DNA from: Raphanus sativus
Taxonomy: Eukaryota > Streptophyta > Magnoliopsida > Brassicales > Brassicaceae
DNA: 64,000 nucleotides
Direction of reading: 5' to 3'
NCBI RefSeq assembly: GCF_000801105.2
Contig: NC_079519.1
Location: 9,484,668-9,548,667 of the forward strand
Shown here in pieces: positions 21,881 through 33,590 of the stretch. Made by a program: the position numbers and the translations under genes. Each line of letters starts with the position of its first letter. Positions within the stretch are counted from its first letter, which is position 1. The notes below the pieces were generated by a model that was not told the DNA's origin, did not search any database, and saw only the letters and a program-made list of their open reading frames with translations.

Positions 21881-23527
21881 CAATCACACAAAGTCAAGCT
21901 AGAGACTTAAAACAAGCTCACTTGGGAGGAAGTCCCATGTTTATCCACCGTATATATTTCTTTATCTTTCATTTTTAGGTTGTTTAATAAGTATTGTTGA
22001 GTTTGTTTCGGTGGCCAAGCCTTGCAACTCTAGCCATCTTCATTCCTCCACTTCTGCCCATACCGGTCAAACAAACCTGAGGCCAAGGGTCCTCTACCAC
22101 CCAGTTCAGCCAATAACTCCAAGTATGTGTCACTCCAACCTTGTAAATAATTAGTTACCATCTTTATTTATTTCCCTTAGATCTATTCTTTGAGCTTACT
22201 CTCACACAAGGAACTGAGTGAAGTAAGTTTGGGGGAGAGTCTACTTTCTCACATTGTTTTCTGTTTTTTTTTTCTTGTCATGAGTCTCATGCATTGCATT
22301 GTTCATATTTTGCATAAGAAAAACCTGAAAATTTTGAAAATTTTGAATTTTTAAAACCCAAAAACAATCATGTAGTTCTTAGATTGCATTTGCATTGGGG
22401 ATTATGAATCTGTATGAATTCATGCTTAAGATTGAGATCAATGCCCTTTGAAGTAGTTTTTTGTTGCTTTACCTTTCTTTCCTATTAGGAAGACTCTTTC
22501 TTGAAGAAACCTACCTTTGTGAAACTCGCATGATCTTGAAGCAACTCTATAAGACTATTGGACTTAAAATGAATCTATTATTCTTGCTTAGGGGTTTGAA
22601 ATGCATTCTCATGTCTTAAGCTCGGGTTTTCTTTACTCGTTTTGCCGATATTCTGCTAACCCGAGCATCTCTTCCCACCTTTTAACCATGGCCTTAATTT
22701 TAAACCTATCATATGTTTGCTTGAGTGAGGCCTTTTCTTGATAGCTTTTGACATGTGAAAAATCTTGAGAGTATTGGGAACGACAATGGTTGTTTCTCAT
22801 TACGGCTAGCTATTAAAACCTCAGTATGGCTAGCATATAGGATTGAGAGTGGGATTGGGAAGACTTTTAAGTCTAAGCTTGTTGGGAAAGAACAAAAAGA
22901 AAAAAAAATGAAGTAGAAAGTGTAGAAAGAAAAGAAAAGTTGCTAGGGATCAAGTGAAAAGAAAGAGCTCTAAGTTTTAGAAAAGGAATTCCCCTTTGAT
23001 TCATAAAAAAAAATAAGAATAGGGGCAAAAGAAAAAGAGAGCCAAAGTGAAAAATATTTCCCTAGTAGACTAGCAAAAGAGAAACTAAGTTCATTTGGGT
23101 GAGTGAAATAAAGAAAGATCTTTGGGTTTTGGGTGAGAGATTGAAAGTTTGACATTAAGCAAAAGGATAGAAATTGCATATATCTTAGGATTGGGTAGAA
23201 CAATGAGGATCAATTGTTGTATGCATAAATTGTTCCCTTTCTTAGATAATTTTTTTGCAATGTCAATGCTCCTTGTTTGAGAGAAAACCATCCAAAATCA
23301 TGAACCACCCACAAAAGCCTTTGAACCGTATTGTTTGAGTTGTGTTGCCAATGATGAATCATATTGATAGATTGTTTAGGTGATGCAATTTATAACTACT
23401 TTGAAGGACGTTGGGTTGAATCTTGAATGTGAATTTTGTTGTTCTAGATCCCCTATTTTCAACCTCTCTCCTCTACTCTTCTTGAAAGTTTACTTGATGA
23501 CAATTAAAGAAGCAAGTTTGGGGGAGT
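21881..23527 (+). other. 3' non-coding region of 4.3 kb element with polypurine tract
   Basis: No gene is seen. The region is A/G-rich in the middle (22860-23110), with accidental ORFs on the minus strand. It ends in GCAAGTTTGGGGGAGT (about 23512-23527), the polypurine tract before the 3' LTR; a similar GTTTGGGGGAGAG occurs at about 22225. Confidence 0.6.
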
Positions 23528-24798
23528 TGATGTATAGTATTTTTACATGGTTTTAGCTATTGATTTTGGTCATTTTAGTGTCTAGGAGTTGCATTTAGGT
23601 CTCATTAGGTGTTGCATATGTACATATTGCATATACAGGGGCGAAAATGCACGATTAGGAGTTTTGGGGCGAAATCATGGACCAAACTGAACATATAGGG
23701 CCAAAGTCGAAGAGGAAGAAGAAGATATACAGTCTTACCTACATCTCTGAAGTGCCCACTTCAAGAACTTGTCTTCAGCACTTTGTTGCTGTAGGGAAAT
23801 CTGCGAAGTTACCTAGAGCCCTGAAGTGACCACTTTAGGAAAGCTGCATCTTGCACACGGATGCTCTAGGGAAGCTGTTTTGTTTGGGCCTTTGTATTTT
23901 GAAGCCCATTAGGGTTTTGCCTATATATATGTTGTAAAGGGTGTCAAAAACCCTAAGTTACCTCAGCCTCATTTTCTCTCTTTTTAGATCTGAAACTCTT
24001 GTAGTTCTTGATTTTAATCTAGTACTTATCTTGTTTATTTCTTTTCTACTCTTCTCTAAACATGATTCTTCAAGGATCGGTGACAGATTCTTGGGTTTCT
24101 ATGGCTTTTAGTGAGTAGTCTTTTAGAGCTTTCAGGTTGGTAAATTAGAGTGAAAGATGGATGATTGATGATGCTTATGACTAGATTAACATTGTTTTAA
24201 GCTTGCTAAGGGTTCTTAATGCTAGATTTGACTTGATCACTCAGATCTAGATTCTAAGCTATTTCACGCCCGGAAGGTGTTTGTTGAAATGCTTGAACGA
24301 ACTTAGTATTGTCCTTTACATATTTGGCCAACGGGAGTTGATGCCCGAGATGTTTAGTGGTTAGTAGACTTGTGATTCATGCATGCTTGCTTGTTTTAGG
24401 CCAACGGGAGTTGATGTTCTAAGCATGATAAGCGTAGGGGTTTCTGTCACGGGAAAGGATTAATCTATTTAAACGTGATCTAGACCTTTAGAGCATATGT
24501 TAGTCGATGATGTCTAGTATCTAAGTCTGAAGTCAATCATCTCTGATCAATTACCTTACCCAAGAGCTCATCTTTCTTAGCTTATTTCTAGTAGTAGCTA
24601 TTAGTTGTCTTTATATTTCATTAGTTTAGAATTTTTCTCACCTCTCTATTTGCTTAGATTAAGAGAGTTTGTGTATTCTTAGTGTTACCGATCACTAGTT
24701 CTCTGTGGATTCGATCCTAAAGTGCTGCATCGATATACCATTCGATTGTGGTAGTGTGTACATTAGGTTAATTGGTGTGTGCATAAAAGCGTAAATCA
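23528..24798 (+). repeat. 3' LTR of 4.3 kb element
   Basis: 1271 bp, TGATGTATAG...GTAAATCA, followed by TSD AGTGT. It contains a short tandem-like phrase ggccaacgggagttgatg at about 24328 and 24400. Confidence 0.92.
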
Positions 24799-25382
24799 AG
24801 TGTCATTTTTTTATCCCTATTTTTTCTTTTAACTATCTCTTTCTTTTTATTTATTCATTAAAGCCTACTTTACAGCTATATATAAAAGAGTTTATATCAA
24901 AAACTATTTTGTATGTACAGCTTTATATTTACGCTTAAAACATCAATAGTCAACAATAAAGTTTAACCACAAGAATTGAAACACATATCTATGATTTAGG
25001 TAATTAGAGGCATTCTTAAACTTCAAGTGGGTAAAATAGACGAGAAAAGGCTAACCAAGAGATAAAATCTTGTTTATGATTGGACACTACTTCCTAAAAA
25101 CAATCATCTACCCGCAGCTGCTGAAACTCATATGGTATCTCCATCCTTAAGATAGAAAGTTTTATCACTAGTGAAAGATCAATTTAAGTCACACATCAAA
25201 AACTAAACAAATGAAAGTCTAATATATAAAAAGAAGTCTAACTCTAATTAGGATAAAGCTTTCTGAAAAGAAAACAAAAAGTAGATCTATGCGGAATTTT
25301 CCTTTTAAACTTAAAATGGACAATATCGTAATTCCAACAAGTAGAACTAGTAGTTTTAATATATCTCAACATATGTTTATTA
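24799..25382. other. End of unit 0 and 5' flank of PPR copy 1
   Basis: After the TSD, unit 0 continues for ~150 bp. It then jumps at tagtcaac|aataaag directly to the next unit's 5' flank, so the ~650 bp holding the defensin-like gene in unit 1 is absent. The flank up to the PPR start contains a conserved atctacccgcagctgctgaa block present in all units. Confidence 0.75.
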
Positions 25383-26909
25383 ATGCAGTTTCTCCACAAG
25401 CTACCTCCTCCACTAGGGAACTCGAACGCAAGGTTTCTCACTTCCTTTACCTCTAAACCTAATATCATTTCCCTCCGCTGCATGTCGCTGCTGTCTCTCG
25501 ACTATTCCACCGAAGAAGACACGACACAACCCACCTTTCTTCTCTCCGACAACCACCACCACCGGTTCTCAATTCACTACCGCGAAGACTCAGCCATCCT
25601 TGTTCTTGTCTTCTAGAGCTGCTTCAAGAGGATGGATACTGGAGAAAAGACAAATTCTTCGCCATGATTCGGTTCCTCCGTCGCTCCTCAAGACTCCACG
25701 AGATTCTTCATGTAAAATTTTTAAAAACTTTATCTTCCTATATATATTCAAGAAAATCAAGAACCTCTCTTTTCTAATGCAATCTAAGGTGATCGATGCG
25801 TGGAAAGGCTAGACCCTTCACGAATCAACGAGACTAACTACGAGAAGATCTTAAGGCTTCTATGTGCGGAAAGATCGATGAACGAAGAGGTTTTAGCTTT
25901 ACCATCAATGATAATGATTATGAGATTTAACCCGTCTTTAAGAATCTACAAGTCTATCATCCACGGTTATGCTGACAATGGCAAGTTCGAGGAAGCAATG
26001 TTATATTTGAATCAGATGAAAGAGAACTGTGTGTTACCGGAAACCGAGACATACGACGGGCTGATTGAAGGGTACGGTAAGTGGCAACTGTACGATGAGA
26101 TTGTTTTGTGCGTCAAGAGAATGGAAGCCGAGGGTTGTGCTCGTGACCACGTTACTTATAATCTACTAGTGTGCGAGTTCGCTCGAGGAGGGTTACTTAA
26201 GAGGTTGGAGAGGATGTATCAGAGCTTGATGTCGAGGAAGATGACTCTGGAGCCTGTTACTTTGGTGTCGATGCTTTGAGCTTATGCAGATTTTGGGGTG
26301 TTGGAGAAGATGGAGGAGACGTATGACAAGATTCTGATGTTTGGTATTTGTCTGGATGAGGAGTTAGTTAGGAGGTTAACGTGTGATTACATTGATAAAC
26401 TCATGTTCTCGAGGCTCGATAATTTGTGTCGTGGCATTCGGAGGAGGGATCTGGCTTGGTGTCTGAGGGGTCTATGTCAAGCATGTCTTGTGAGTCGGAA
26501 AGTTTTGGATTACCTTGAAAAAGAGATGAAGGAAGCGAGAATTCCTTGGAGTACAACTTTTGCTAATATTGTTCTTTTAGCTTACTTGAAGATGGGGGAT
26601 TTCAAGAGCATTGAACTGTTACTCTTTGAGATAGGGAAGAGACGTGTGAAAATTGATCTTGTGACTGTAACAATTGTAGTCGACTTGAGCGTAGCTGGGT
26701 TCGAGGGTACTGCAGTTTTTATGAACTGGAAAAAGAATGGGTTTCTTGATAAGCCTGTGGAAATGAAGACTGACCCTTTGGTTCATGCTGCTTTTGGGGA
26801 AGGCCAGTTTCTTAGAAGCTGCAATGAAGTGATGAAGCACGATACAAAGACATGGAGTTATCAGTATCTATTAGAAGTTGTTGTTAAGAATCAGAAAACT
26901 GAAACTTAA
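25383..26909 (+). pseudogene. PPR gene copy 1 (best preserved)
   Basis: Two exons: the intron is about 25712-25788 (GTAAAA...TCTAAG). The body has PPR-like helical repeats: LRIYKSIIHGYADNGKFEEA, ETYDGLIEGYGKWQLYDEIV, VTYNLLVCEFARGGLLKRLE and TFANIVLLAYLKMGDFKSIE. Lesions are a one-base loss just after the splice (tggaaaggctag) that creates an immediate stop, and a GGA-to-TGA nonsense at 26277-26279. The C-terminus KNQKTET with stop at 26907-26909 is intact. A compensating indel pair at about 25908-25930 changes a few residues. Organelle targeting is likely for the family, but the N-terminal frame is uncertain. With only two clear breaks this is the youngest pseudogene of the set. Confidence 0.87.
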
Positions 26910-27993
26910 TATGTTAATTTCAATGTATAGACTGCACAATAACTTTATTTGTGAAAGATAAAAGTAATTGAGAGGCTTGTATTGTCGCATGATACAATGT
27001 TTCATATGCCTCAATAATGTTGGTGAACATATGGGCCATAAACAGAGATCCACATATATGAGAAGAGCCACAAAATTCAAACCAAAAAGAGTTCGAGAAA
27101 AATGGTGCGGATTAAGAGTTTATTCCGTTTAGAGTAGGACGACGAGGTTGTCCTTGGTCTGGCTTAGCGCAACCATTAGTGAATCTGTCTCTGTAATAGT
27201 TGGTTCAATGTTTAGAATGGGAAAGAAATGGAAAGAAAAATGTTGATACGAAAGAAAGAAGCATGATGCACCCAGTAATATGATGCATCATATGCCACGT
27301 GTAGTGTTCGTTCCATTGTCATGACGAAATAATTTTATCTCGTACATAAAAGTTAATATAAATGCATTAACACCAAATCAAAAATTTTGGGTTGATTAAT
27401 ATTGTCGTGGATAGTAAAGCAGATATGAAACATTCGTTTATGTCAAAATAAAAAAAAATATTAGAAAATTTACAGGCAATAATTACACATAAATTTTTTT
27501 TGTCAACTAATTACACATAAATTATTTTACAAGTTTTGTTTATCTGAAAATAAACTTCTTTGATAAGCATTTTTATTTGAGCCTAGCTATATCAATTGGG
27601 CATAGTTATAACTAAAGATAATTTTAAAGTAAATTAATTATAAGCATATTCACATTTATTTTTTTCTGCCTTGTTTGACTGTATCTGTAATTTTATACAG
27701 TGTCATTTTCTTTTTTACCCTTATTTTTTCTTTTTAACTATCTCTTTCTCTTTATTTATTCATTAAAGCCTACTTTACAGCTATATATAAAATAGTTTAT
27801 ATTAAAAAAACTATTTTGTATCTATAGCTATATATTTATGCTTAAAACATAAATAGTCAACATTTATTTTAATTCTATACAAGTTTTTTTCAAAATTATT
27901 TAATATTATTTATCAAAAACAATTTAATAAAATATTGTTATATAATACTTATTTGGCATAGGGCATAAAAATGTCTTGGCACGGCTCTGTTGA
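26910..27993. other. 3' flank of PPR copy 1
   Basis: No coding evidence on either strand. The sequence is AT-rich and collinear with 30201-31150 of unit 2. It ends in the region just 3' of the defensin-like gene. Confidence 0.6.
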
Positions 27994-28359
27994 TTAACAT
28001 GGAAAGTGGCAGTAACACTGGCGTAGAGGGAATTTATAATCGCAAGTACCACGTATTGCTTTCTCGTTTGTGATGCAAAACCTGCAATGATCATCCTTCA
28101 TACAAGTTTTTGTCCCTGACCCAGGCTTCCTCTTGCATGTCTTCTGCCCTTCCACCATCGTTTGTTCTTCTTTATATATATATGCATAAATATGTTAGGG
28201 TTGATTATCAAACAATCTGAAATTTAATAAATAATATAATTTGCCATGTATATAATAATGTCAATACTTTTTTTTATAATAATGTCAATACTTACCAAAA
28301 GCAGAAAAGCTAATTAGAACAACGAAGAGGAAGGTGATGATGGAAGCAAACTTAGCCAT
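27994..28359 (-). CDS. Defensin-like (LCR family) secreted cysteine-rich peptide, 79 aa
   Basis: Two exons: 28359-28296 and 28169-27994 (stop at 27996-27994), joined by GTAAGT...AAAG in phase 1. Exon 1 encodes a signal peptide (MAKFASIITFLFVVLISFSA). Exon 2 encodes the mature peptide with eight cysteines spaced C-x10-C-x5-C-x2-C-x10-C-x8-C-x-C-x3-C, the arrangement of plant defensin-like peptides, ending CHFPC. One intron after the signal peptide is typical of this family. It is missed by simple ORF scans because each exon is short. A TATAAATAG box lies ~85 bp upstream. It sits between PPR copies 1 and 2, on the opposite strand. Established family roles include defence and pollen-pistil signalling; the role here is unknown. 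Confidence 0.85.
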
Positions 28360-28442
28360 GCTATGTTGTACTTTTTACTTTTTTTTTTAATTTGAAGGTA
28401 TGTTATGTGTATTGTATGAGGAACTGAGCCTAAAATGATTTT

Positions 28443-28451
28443 CTATTTATA
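28443..28451 (-). promoter_or_regulatory. TATA box of defensin-like gene
   Basis: TATAAATAG on the minus strand, about 85 bases upstream of the ATG at 28359; a matching box is kept before the pseudogene copy (about 31606-31614). Confidence 0.7.
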
Positions 28452-28919
28452 ATGACATGATGGCTAGTTTAGTCTTTTACTTTTCATCCTACAATAAAGT
28501 TTAACCACAAGAATTTAAACACATATCTATGATTTAGGTAATTAGAGGCATTCTTAAACTTCAAGTGGGTAAAATAGACGAGAAAAGGCTAACCAATAGA
28601 TAAAATCTTGTTTGTGATTGGACACTACTTCCTAAAAACAATCATCTACCCGCAGCTGCTGAAACTCATATGGTATCTCCATCCTTAAGATAGAAAGTTT
28701 TATCACTAGTGAAAGATCAATTTAAGTCACACATCGAAAATTAAATAAAAGAAAGTCTAATATATAAAAAGAAGTCTAACTCTAATTAGGATAAAGCTTT
28801 CTGAAAAGAAATAAAAAGTAAATCTATGCGGAATTTTCCTTTTAAACTTAAAATGGACAATATCGTAATTCCAACAAGTAGAACTAGTAGTTTTAATATA
28901 TCTCAACATATGTTTATTA

Positions 28920-30205
28920 ATGCAGTTTCTCCACAAGCTACCTCCTCCGCTAGGGAACTCGAACGCAAGGTTTCTCACATCCTTTACCTCTAAACCTAAT
29001 ATCATTTCCCTCCGCTGCTTGTCGCCACTGTCTCTCGATTGTTCCACCGAAGAAGACTCGACACAACCCACCTTTCTTCTCTCCGACAACCACCACCACC
29101 GGTTCTCAATTCACTACCGCGAAGACTCAGCCATACTTGTTCTTGTCTTCTAGAGCTGCTTCAAGAGGATGGATACTGGAGAAAAGACCAATTCTTCGCC
29201 ATGATTCGGTTTTTCCGTCGCTCCTCAAGACTCCACGAGATTCTACCTATAAAATTTTTGAAAACTTTATCTTCCTATATATATTCAAGAAAATCAAGAA
29301 CCTCTATTTTCTAATGCAATCTAAGGTGATCTATGCGTGGACAGGCTAGACCCTTCACGAGAATAACTACGAGAATATCTTAACGCTTCAATGTGCGGAA
29401 AGATCGATGAACGAAGAGGTTTTAGCTTTACCATCAATGATTAATGATTATGAGATAAACCCGTCTTTAAGAATCTACAAGTCTATCATCCACGGTTACG
29501 CTGACAATGGCAAGTTCGAGGAAGCAATGTTATACTTGAATCAGATGAAAGAGAACGGTGTGTTACCGGAAACCGAGACATACGACGGGCTGATTGAAGG
29601 GTACGGTAAGTGGCAACTGTACGATGAGATTGTTTCGTGCGTCAAGAGAATGGAAGCCGAGGGTTGTGCTCGTGACCACGTTACTTATAATCTACTTGTG
29701 TGCGAGTTCGCTCGAGGAGGGTTGCTTAAGAGGTTGGAGAGGATGTAACAGAGCTTAATGTTGAGGAAGATTACTCTGGAGCCTGTTACTTTGGTGTCGA
29801 TGCTTGGAGCTTATGCAGAGTTTGGGGTGTTGGAGAAGATGGAGGAGACGTATGACAAGATTCTGATGTTTGGGATTTGTCTGGATAAGGAGTTAGTTAG
29901 GAGGTTAACGTGTGATTACATTGATAAACTCATGTTCTCGAGGCTCGATGATTTGTGTCGTGGCATTCGGAGGAGCGATCTGGCTTGTGTCTGAGGGGTC
30001 TATGTCAAGCATATCTTGTGAATCGGAAAGTTTTGGATTACCTTGAAAAAGAGATGAACGAATCGAGAATTCCTTGGAGTACAACTTTTGCTAATATTTT
30101 TCTTTTAGCTTACTTGAAGATGGTGGATTTTAAGAGCATTGAACTGTTACTCTTTGAGATAGGGAAGAGACGTGTGAAAATTGATCTTGTGACTGTAACA
30201 ATAAT
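28920..30205 (+). pseudogene. PPR gene copy 2 (3' end deleted)
   Basis: Same architecture as copy 1. Lesions are a base loss or change after the splice (tggacaggctag), a ~10-bp deletion near 29360 (cacgagaataactac), TAT-to-TAA at 29746-29748 (RERM then stop), and a one-base loss near 29990 (ggcttgtgtctg). A deletion joins gactgtaacaat directly to aatgttggtgaac of the 3' flank, removing the last ~80 codons. Repeat-like blocks IYKSIIHGYADNGKFEEAML and YDGLIEGYGKWQLYDEIVSC are intact. It keeps the NDYEINPSL reading that copies 1 and 3 have altered, so it is informative for the ancestral sequence. Confidence 0.87.
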
Positions 30206-31150
30206 GTTGGTGAACATATGGGCCATAAACAGATATCCACATATATGAGAAGAGCCACAAAATTCAAACCAAAAAGAGTTCGAGAAAAATGGTGCGGATT
30301 AAGAGTTTATTCCGTTTAGAGTAGGACGACGAGATTGTCCTTGGTCTGGCTTAGCGCAACCGTTAGTGAATCTGTCTCTGCAATAGTTGGTTCAATGTTT
30401 AGAATGGGAAAGAAATGGAAAGAAAAATGTTGATACGAAAGAAAGAAGCATGATGCACCCAGTAATATTGATGCATCATATGCTACGTGTAGTGCTCGTC
30501 CCATTGTCATGACGAAATAATTTTATATCGTACATAAAAGTTAACATAAATGCATTAACACCAAATCAGAAATTTTGGGTTGATTAACATTGCCGTGGAT
30601 AGTAAGGCAGATATGAAACATTCGTTTATGTCAAAATAAAAAATATTAGAAAATTTACAGGCAATAATTACACATAAATTATTTTACAAGTTTGGTTTAT
30701 CTGAAAATAAACTTCTTTGATAAGCATTTTTATTTGAGCGTAGCTATATCAATTGGGCATAGTTATAACTAAAGATAATTTTAAAGTAAATTAATTATAA
30801 GCATATTCACATTTATTTTTTTCTGCCTTGTTTGACTGTATCTGTAATTTTATACAGTGTCATTTTCTTTTTTACCCTTATTTTTTCTTTTTAACTATCT
30901 CTTTCTCTTTATTTATTCATTAAAGCCTACTTTACAGCTATATATAAAATAGTTTATATTAAAAAAACTATTTTGTATGTATAGCTATATATTTATGCTT
31001 AAAACATAAATAGTCAACATTTATTTTAATTCTATACAAGTTTTTTAAAAAATTATTTAATATTATTTATTAAAAACCATTTAAAAAAATATTGTTATAT
31101 AATACTTATTTGGCATAGGGCATAAAAATATCTTGGCACGGCTCTGTTGA
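30206..31150. other. 3' flank of PPR copy 2
   Basis: AT-rich and collinear with the unit 1 flank. No gene is seen. Confidence 0.6.
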
Positions 31151-31522
31151 TTAACATGGAAAGTGGCAGAAACACTGGCGTAGAGGGAATTTATAATCGC
31201 AACTACCACGTAGTGCTTTCTCGACTGTGATGCAAAACCGGCAATTATCATCCTTCATACAAGATTCTATCCCTGACCTAGGCTTCCTCTTGCATGTCTT
31301 CTGCCCTTCCACCATCGTTTGTTCTTCTTTATATATATATATATGCATAAATATGTCAGGGTTGATTATCAAATAATCTGAAATTTAAAAAATAATATAA
31401 TTTGCCATGTATATAATAATGTCAATACTTTTTTATTTTTTAATAATGTCAATACTTACCAAAAGAAGAAAAGATAATTAGAACAACGAAGAGGAAGGTG
31501 ATGATGGAACAAACTTAGCCAT
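31151..31522 (-). pseudogene. Defensin-like gene, second copy (signal-peptide frameshift)
   Basis: Duplicate of the gene at 27994-28359. Exon 1 is 31522-31460, exon 2 is 31326-31151. One base is missing in the ninth codon region (minus aagtttgttcc against aagtttgcttcc), so translation from the ATG leaves frame and stops after 14 residues. The splice donor GTAAGT, acceptor AAAG, TATA box and all eight mature-domain cysteines with identical spacing are retained. Amino-acid differences in the mature part include NCRF, TVEKALRGSC and CFCHFPC. The frameshift should abolish secretion. Either it is very recent or an unseen alternative start exists; I see no in-frame ATG upstream. Confidence 0.8.
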
Positions 31523-32083
31523 GCTATGTTTTACTTTTTACTTTTTTTTTTAATTTGAAGGTATGTTATGCGTATTGTATGAGGAACTGAGTCTAAGATG
31601 ATTTTCTATTTATACTGACATGATGGCTAGTTTACTCTTTTACTTTTCATCCTACAATGAAGTTTAACCACAAAAAATGAAACACATATCTATGATTTAG
31701 GTAATTAGAGGCATTCTTAAACTTCAAGTGGGTAAAATAGACGAGAAAAGGCTAACCAAGAGATAAAATCTTGTATGTGATTGGGCACTACTTCCTAAAA
31801 ACAATCATCTACCCGCAGCTGCTGAAACTCATATGGTATCTCCATCCTTAAGATAGAAAGTTTTATCACTAGTGAAAGATCAATTTAAGTCACACATCAA
31901 AAACTAAACAAAAGAAAGTCTAATATATAAAAAGAAGTCTAACTCTAATTAGGATAAAGCTTTCTGAAAAGAAAACAAAAAGTAAATCTATGCGGAATTT
32001 TCCTTTTAAACTTAAAATGGACAATATCGTAATTCCAACAAGTAGAACTAGTAGTTTTAATATATCTCAACATATGTTTATTA

Positions 32084-33590
32084 ATGCAGTTTCTCCACAA
32101 GCTACCTCCTCCGCTAGGGAACTCGAACGCAAGGTTTCTCACATCCTTTACCTCTAAGCCTAATATCATTTCCCTCCGCTGCATGTCGCCGCTGTCTCTC
32201 GAATATTCCACCGAAGAAGACACGACACAACCCACCTTTCTTCTCTCCGACAACCACCACCACCGGTTCTCAATTCACTACCGCGAAGACTCAGCCATCC
32301 TTGTTCTTGTCTTCTAGAGCTGCTTCAAGAGGATGGATACTGGAGAAAAGAGAAATTCTTCGCCATGATTCGGTTCCTCCATCGCTCCTCAAGACTCCAC
32401 GAGATTCTTCCGGTAAAATTTTTAAAAACTTTATCTTCCTATATATATTCAAGAAAATCAAGAACCTCTCTTTTCTAATGCAATCTTAGGTGATCGATGC
32501 GTGAAAGGCTAGACCCTTCACGAATCAACGAGACTAACTACGAGAAGATCTTAAGGCTTCTATGTTCGGAAAGATCGATGAACGAAGAGGTTTTAGCTTT
32601 ACCATCAATGATTAATGATTATGAGATTTAACCCGTCTTTAAGAATCTACAAGTCTATCATCCACGGTTACGCTGACAATGGCAAGTTCGAGGAAGCAAT
32701 GTTATATTTGAATCAGATGAAAGAGAACTGTGTGTTACCGGAAACCGAGACATACGACGGGCTGATTGAAGGGTACGGTAAGTGGCAACTGTACGATGAG
32801 ATTGTTTCGTGCGTCCAGAGAATGGAAGCCGAGAGTTGTGCTCGTGACCACGTTACTTATAATCTACTCGTGTGCGAGTTCGCTCGAGGAGGGTTGCTTA
32901 AGAGGATGTATCAGAGCTTGATGTCGAGGAAGATGACTCTGGAGCCTGTTACTTTGGTGTCGATGCTTGGATCTTATGCAGAGTTTGGGGTGTTGGAGAA
33001 GATGGAGGAGACGTATGACAAGATTCTGATGTTTGGGATTTGTCTGGATGAGGAGTTAGTTAGGAGGTTAACGTGTGATTACATTGATAAACTCATGTTA
33101 TCGAGGCTCGATGATTTGTGTCGTGGCATTCGGAGGAGCGATCTGGCTTGGTGTCTGAGGGGTCTATGTCAAGCATACTTGTGAGTCGGAAAGTTTTGAA
33201 TTACCTTGAAAAAGAGATGAACGAAGCAAGAATTCCTTGGAGTACAACTTTTGCTAATATTGTTCTTTTAGCTTACTTGAAGATGGGGGATTTTAAGAGC
33301 ATTGAACTGTTACTCTTTGAGATAGGGAAGAGACGTGTGAAAATTTATCTTGTGACTGTAACAATTGTCGTCGACTTGAGCGTAGCTGGGTTCGAGGGTA
33401 CTGCAGTTTTTATGAACTGGGAAAAGAATGGGTTTCTTGATAAGCCTGTGGAAATGAAGACTGACCCTTTGGTTCATGTTGCTTTTGGGGAAGGCCAGTT
33501 TCTTAGAAGCTGCAATGTAGTGTGAAGCACGATACAAAGACATGGAGTTATCAGTATCTATTAGAAGTTGTGGTTAATAATCAGAAAACT
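32084..33590 (+). pseudogene. PPR gene copy 3
   Basis: Same two-exon layout, here with acceptor TCTTAG. Lesions are TGG-to-TGA just after the splice (gcgtgaaagg), a frame change at 32626 (gagatttaaccc), a 9-bp in-frame loss (LERM shortened near 32909), a small deletion at about 33175 (agcatacttgtgag), and an indel near 33520 (gcaatgtagtgtgaag). A foldback element is inserted just before the original stop. Repeat-like helices are otherwise as in copy 1. Confidence 0.87.

Larger units (their letters stand above)
20471..24798 (+). mobile_element. Non-autonomous LTR retroelement with internal inversion
   Basis: TSD AGTGT (20466-20470 and 24799-24803); the uninterrupted site TTATACAGTGTCATTTT is seen in units 1 and 2. 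The 3' LTR is 23528-24798 (1271 bp, TGATGTATAG...AAATCA) after a polypurine tract. The 5' LTR survives only in its first ~225 bp. Its 3' end, the primer site and the start of gag lie inverted at about 20700-21080. No RT or integrase is present. The internal ORF at 21272-21880 is unrecognised. Confidence 0.88.
24955..28491. repeat. Tandem segmental unit 1 (PPR + defensin-like)
   Basis: First of three head-to-tail units beginning acaataaagtttaaccacaa. Each has the same 5' flank, a PPR copy (+), its 3' flank and, where preserved, a defensin-like gene (-). Unit 2 is 28492-31654; unit 3 is 31655-34152 and is cut by a retroelement before its defensin-like gene. Unit 0 upstream lacks the defensin segment. 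Confidence 0.9.
28492..31654. repeat. Tandem segmental unit 2
   Basis: Second 3.2 kb unit, shorter than unit 1 mainly through a ~341-bp deletion at the 3' end of its PPR copy. Confidence 0.9.

Noticed and set aside
28757..29089. 110-codon minus ORF (MSERRKVGCVESSSVEQ) opposite PPR copy 2, also seen at 31945-32253
   Set aside because: Antisense shadow of the PPR N-terminal region; it recurs only because the units are duplicated.
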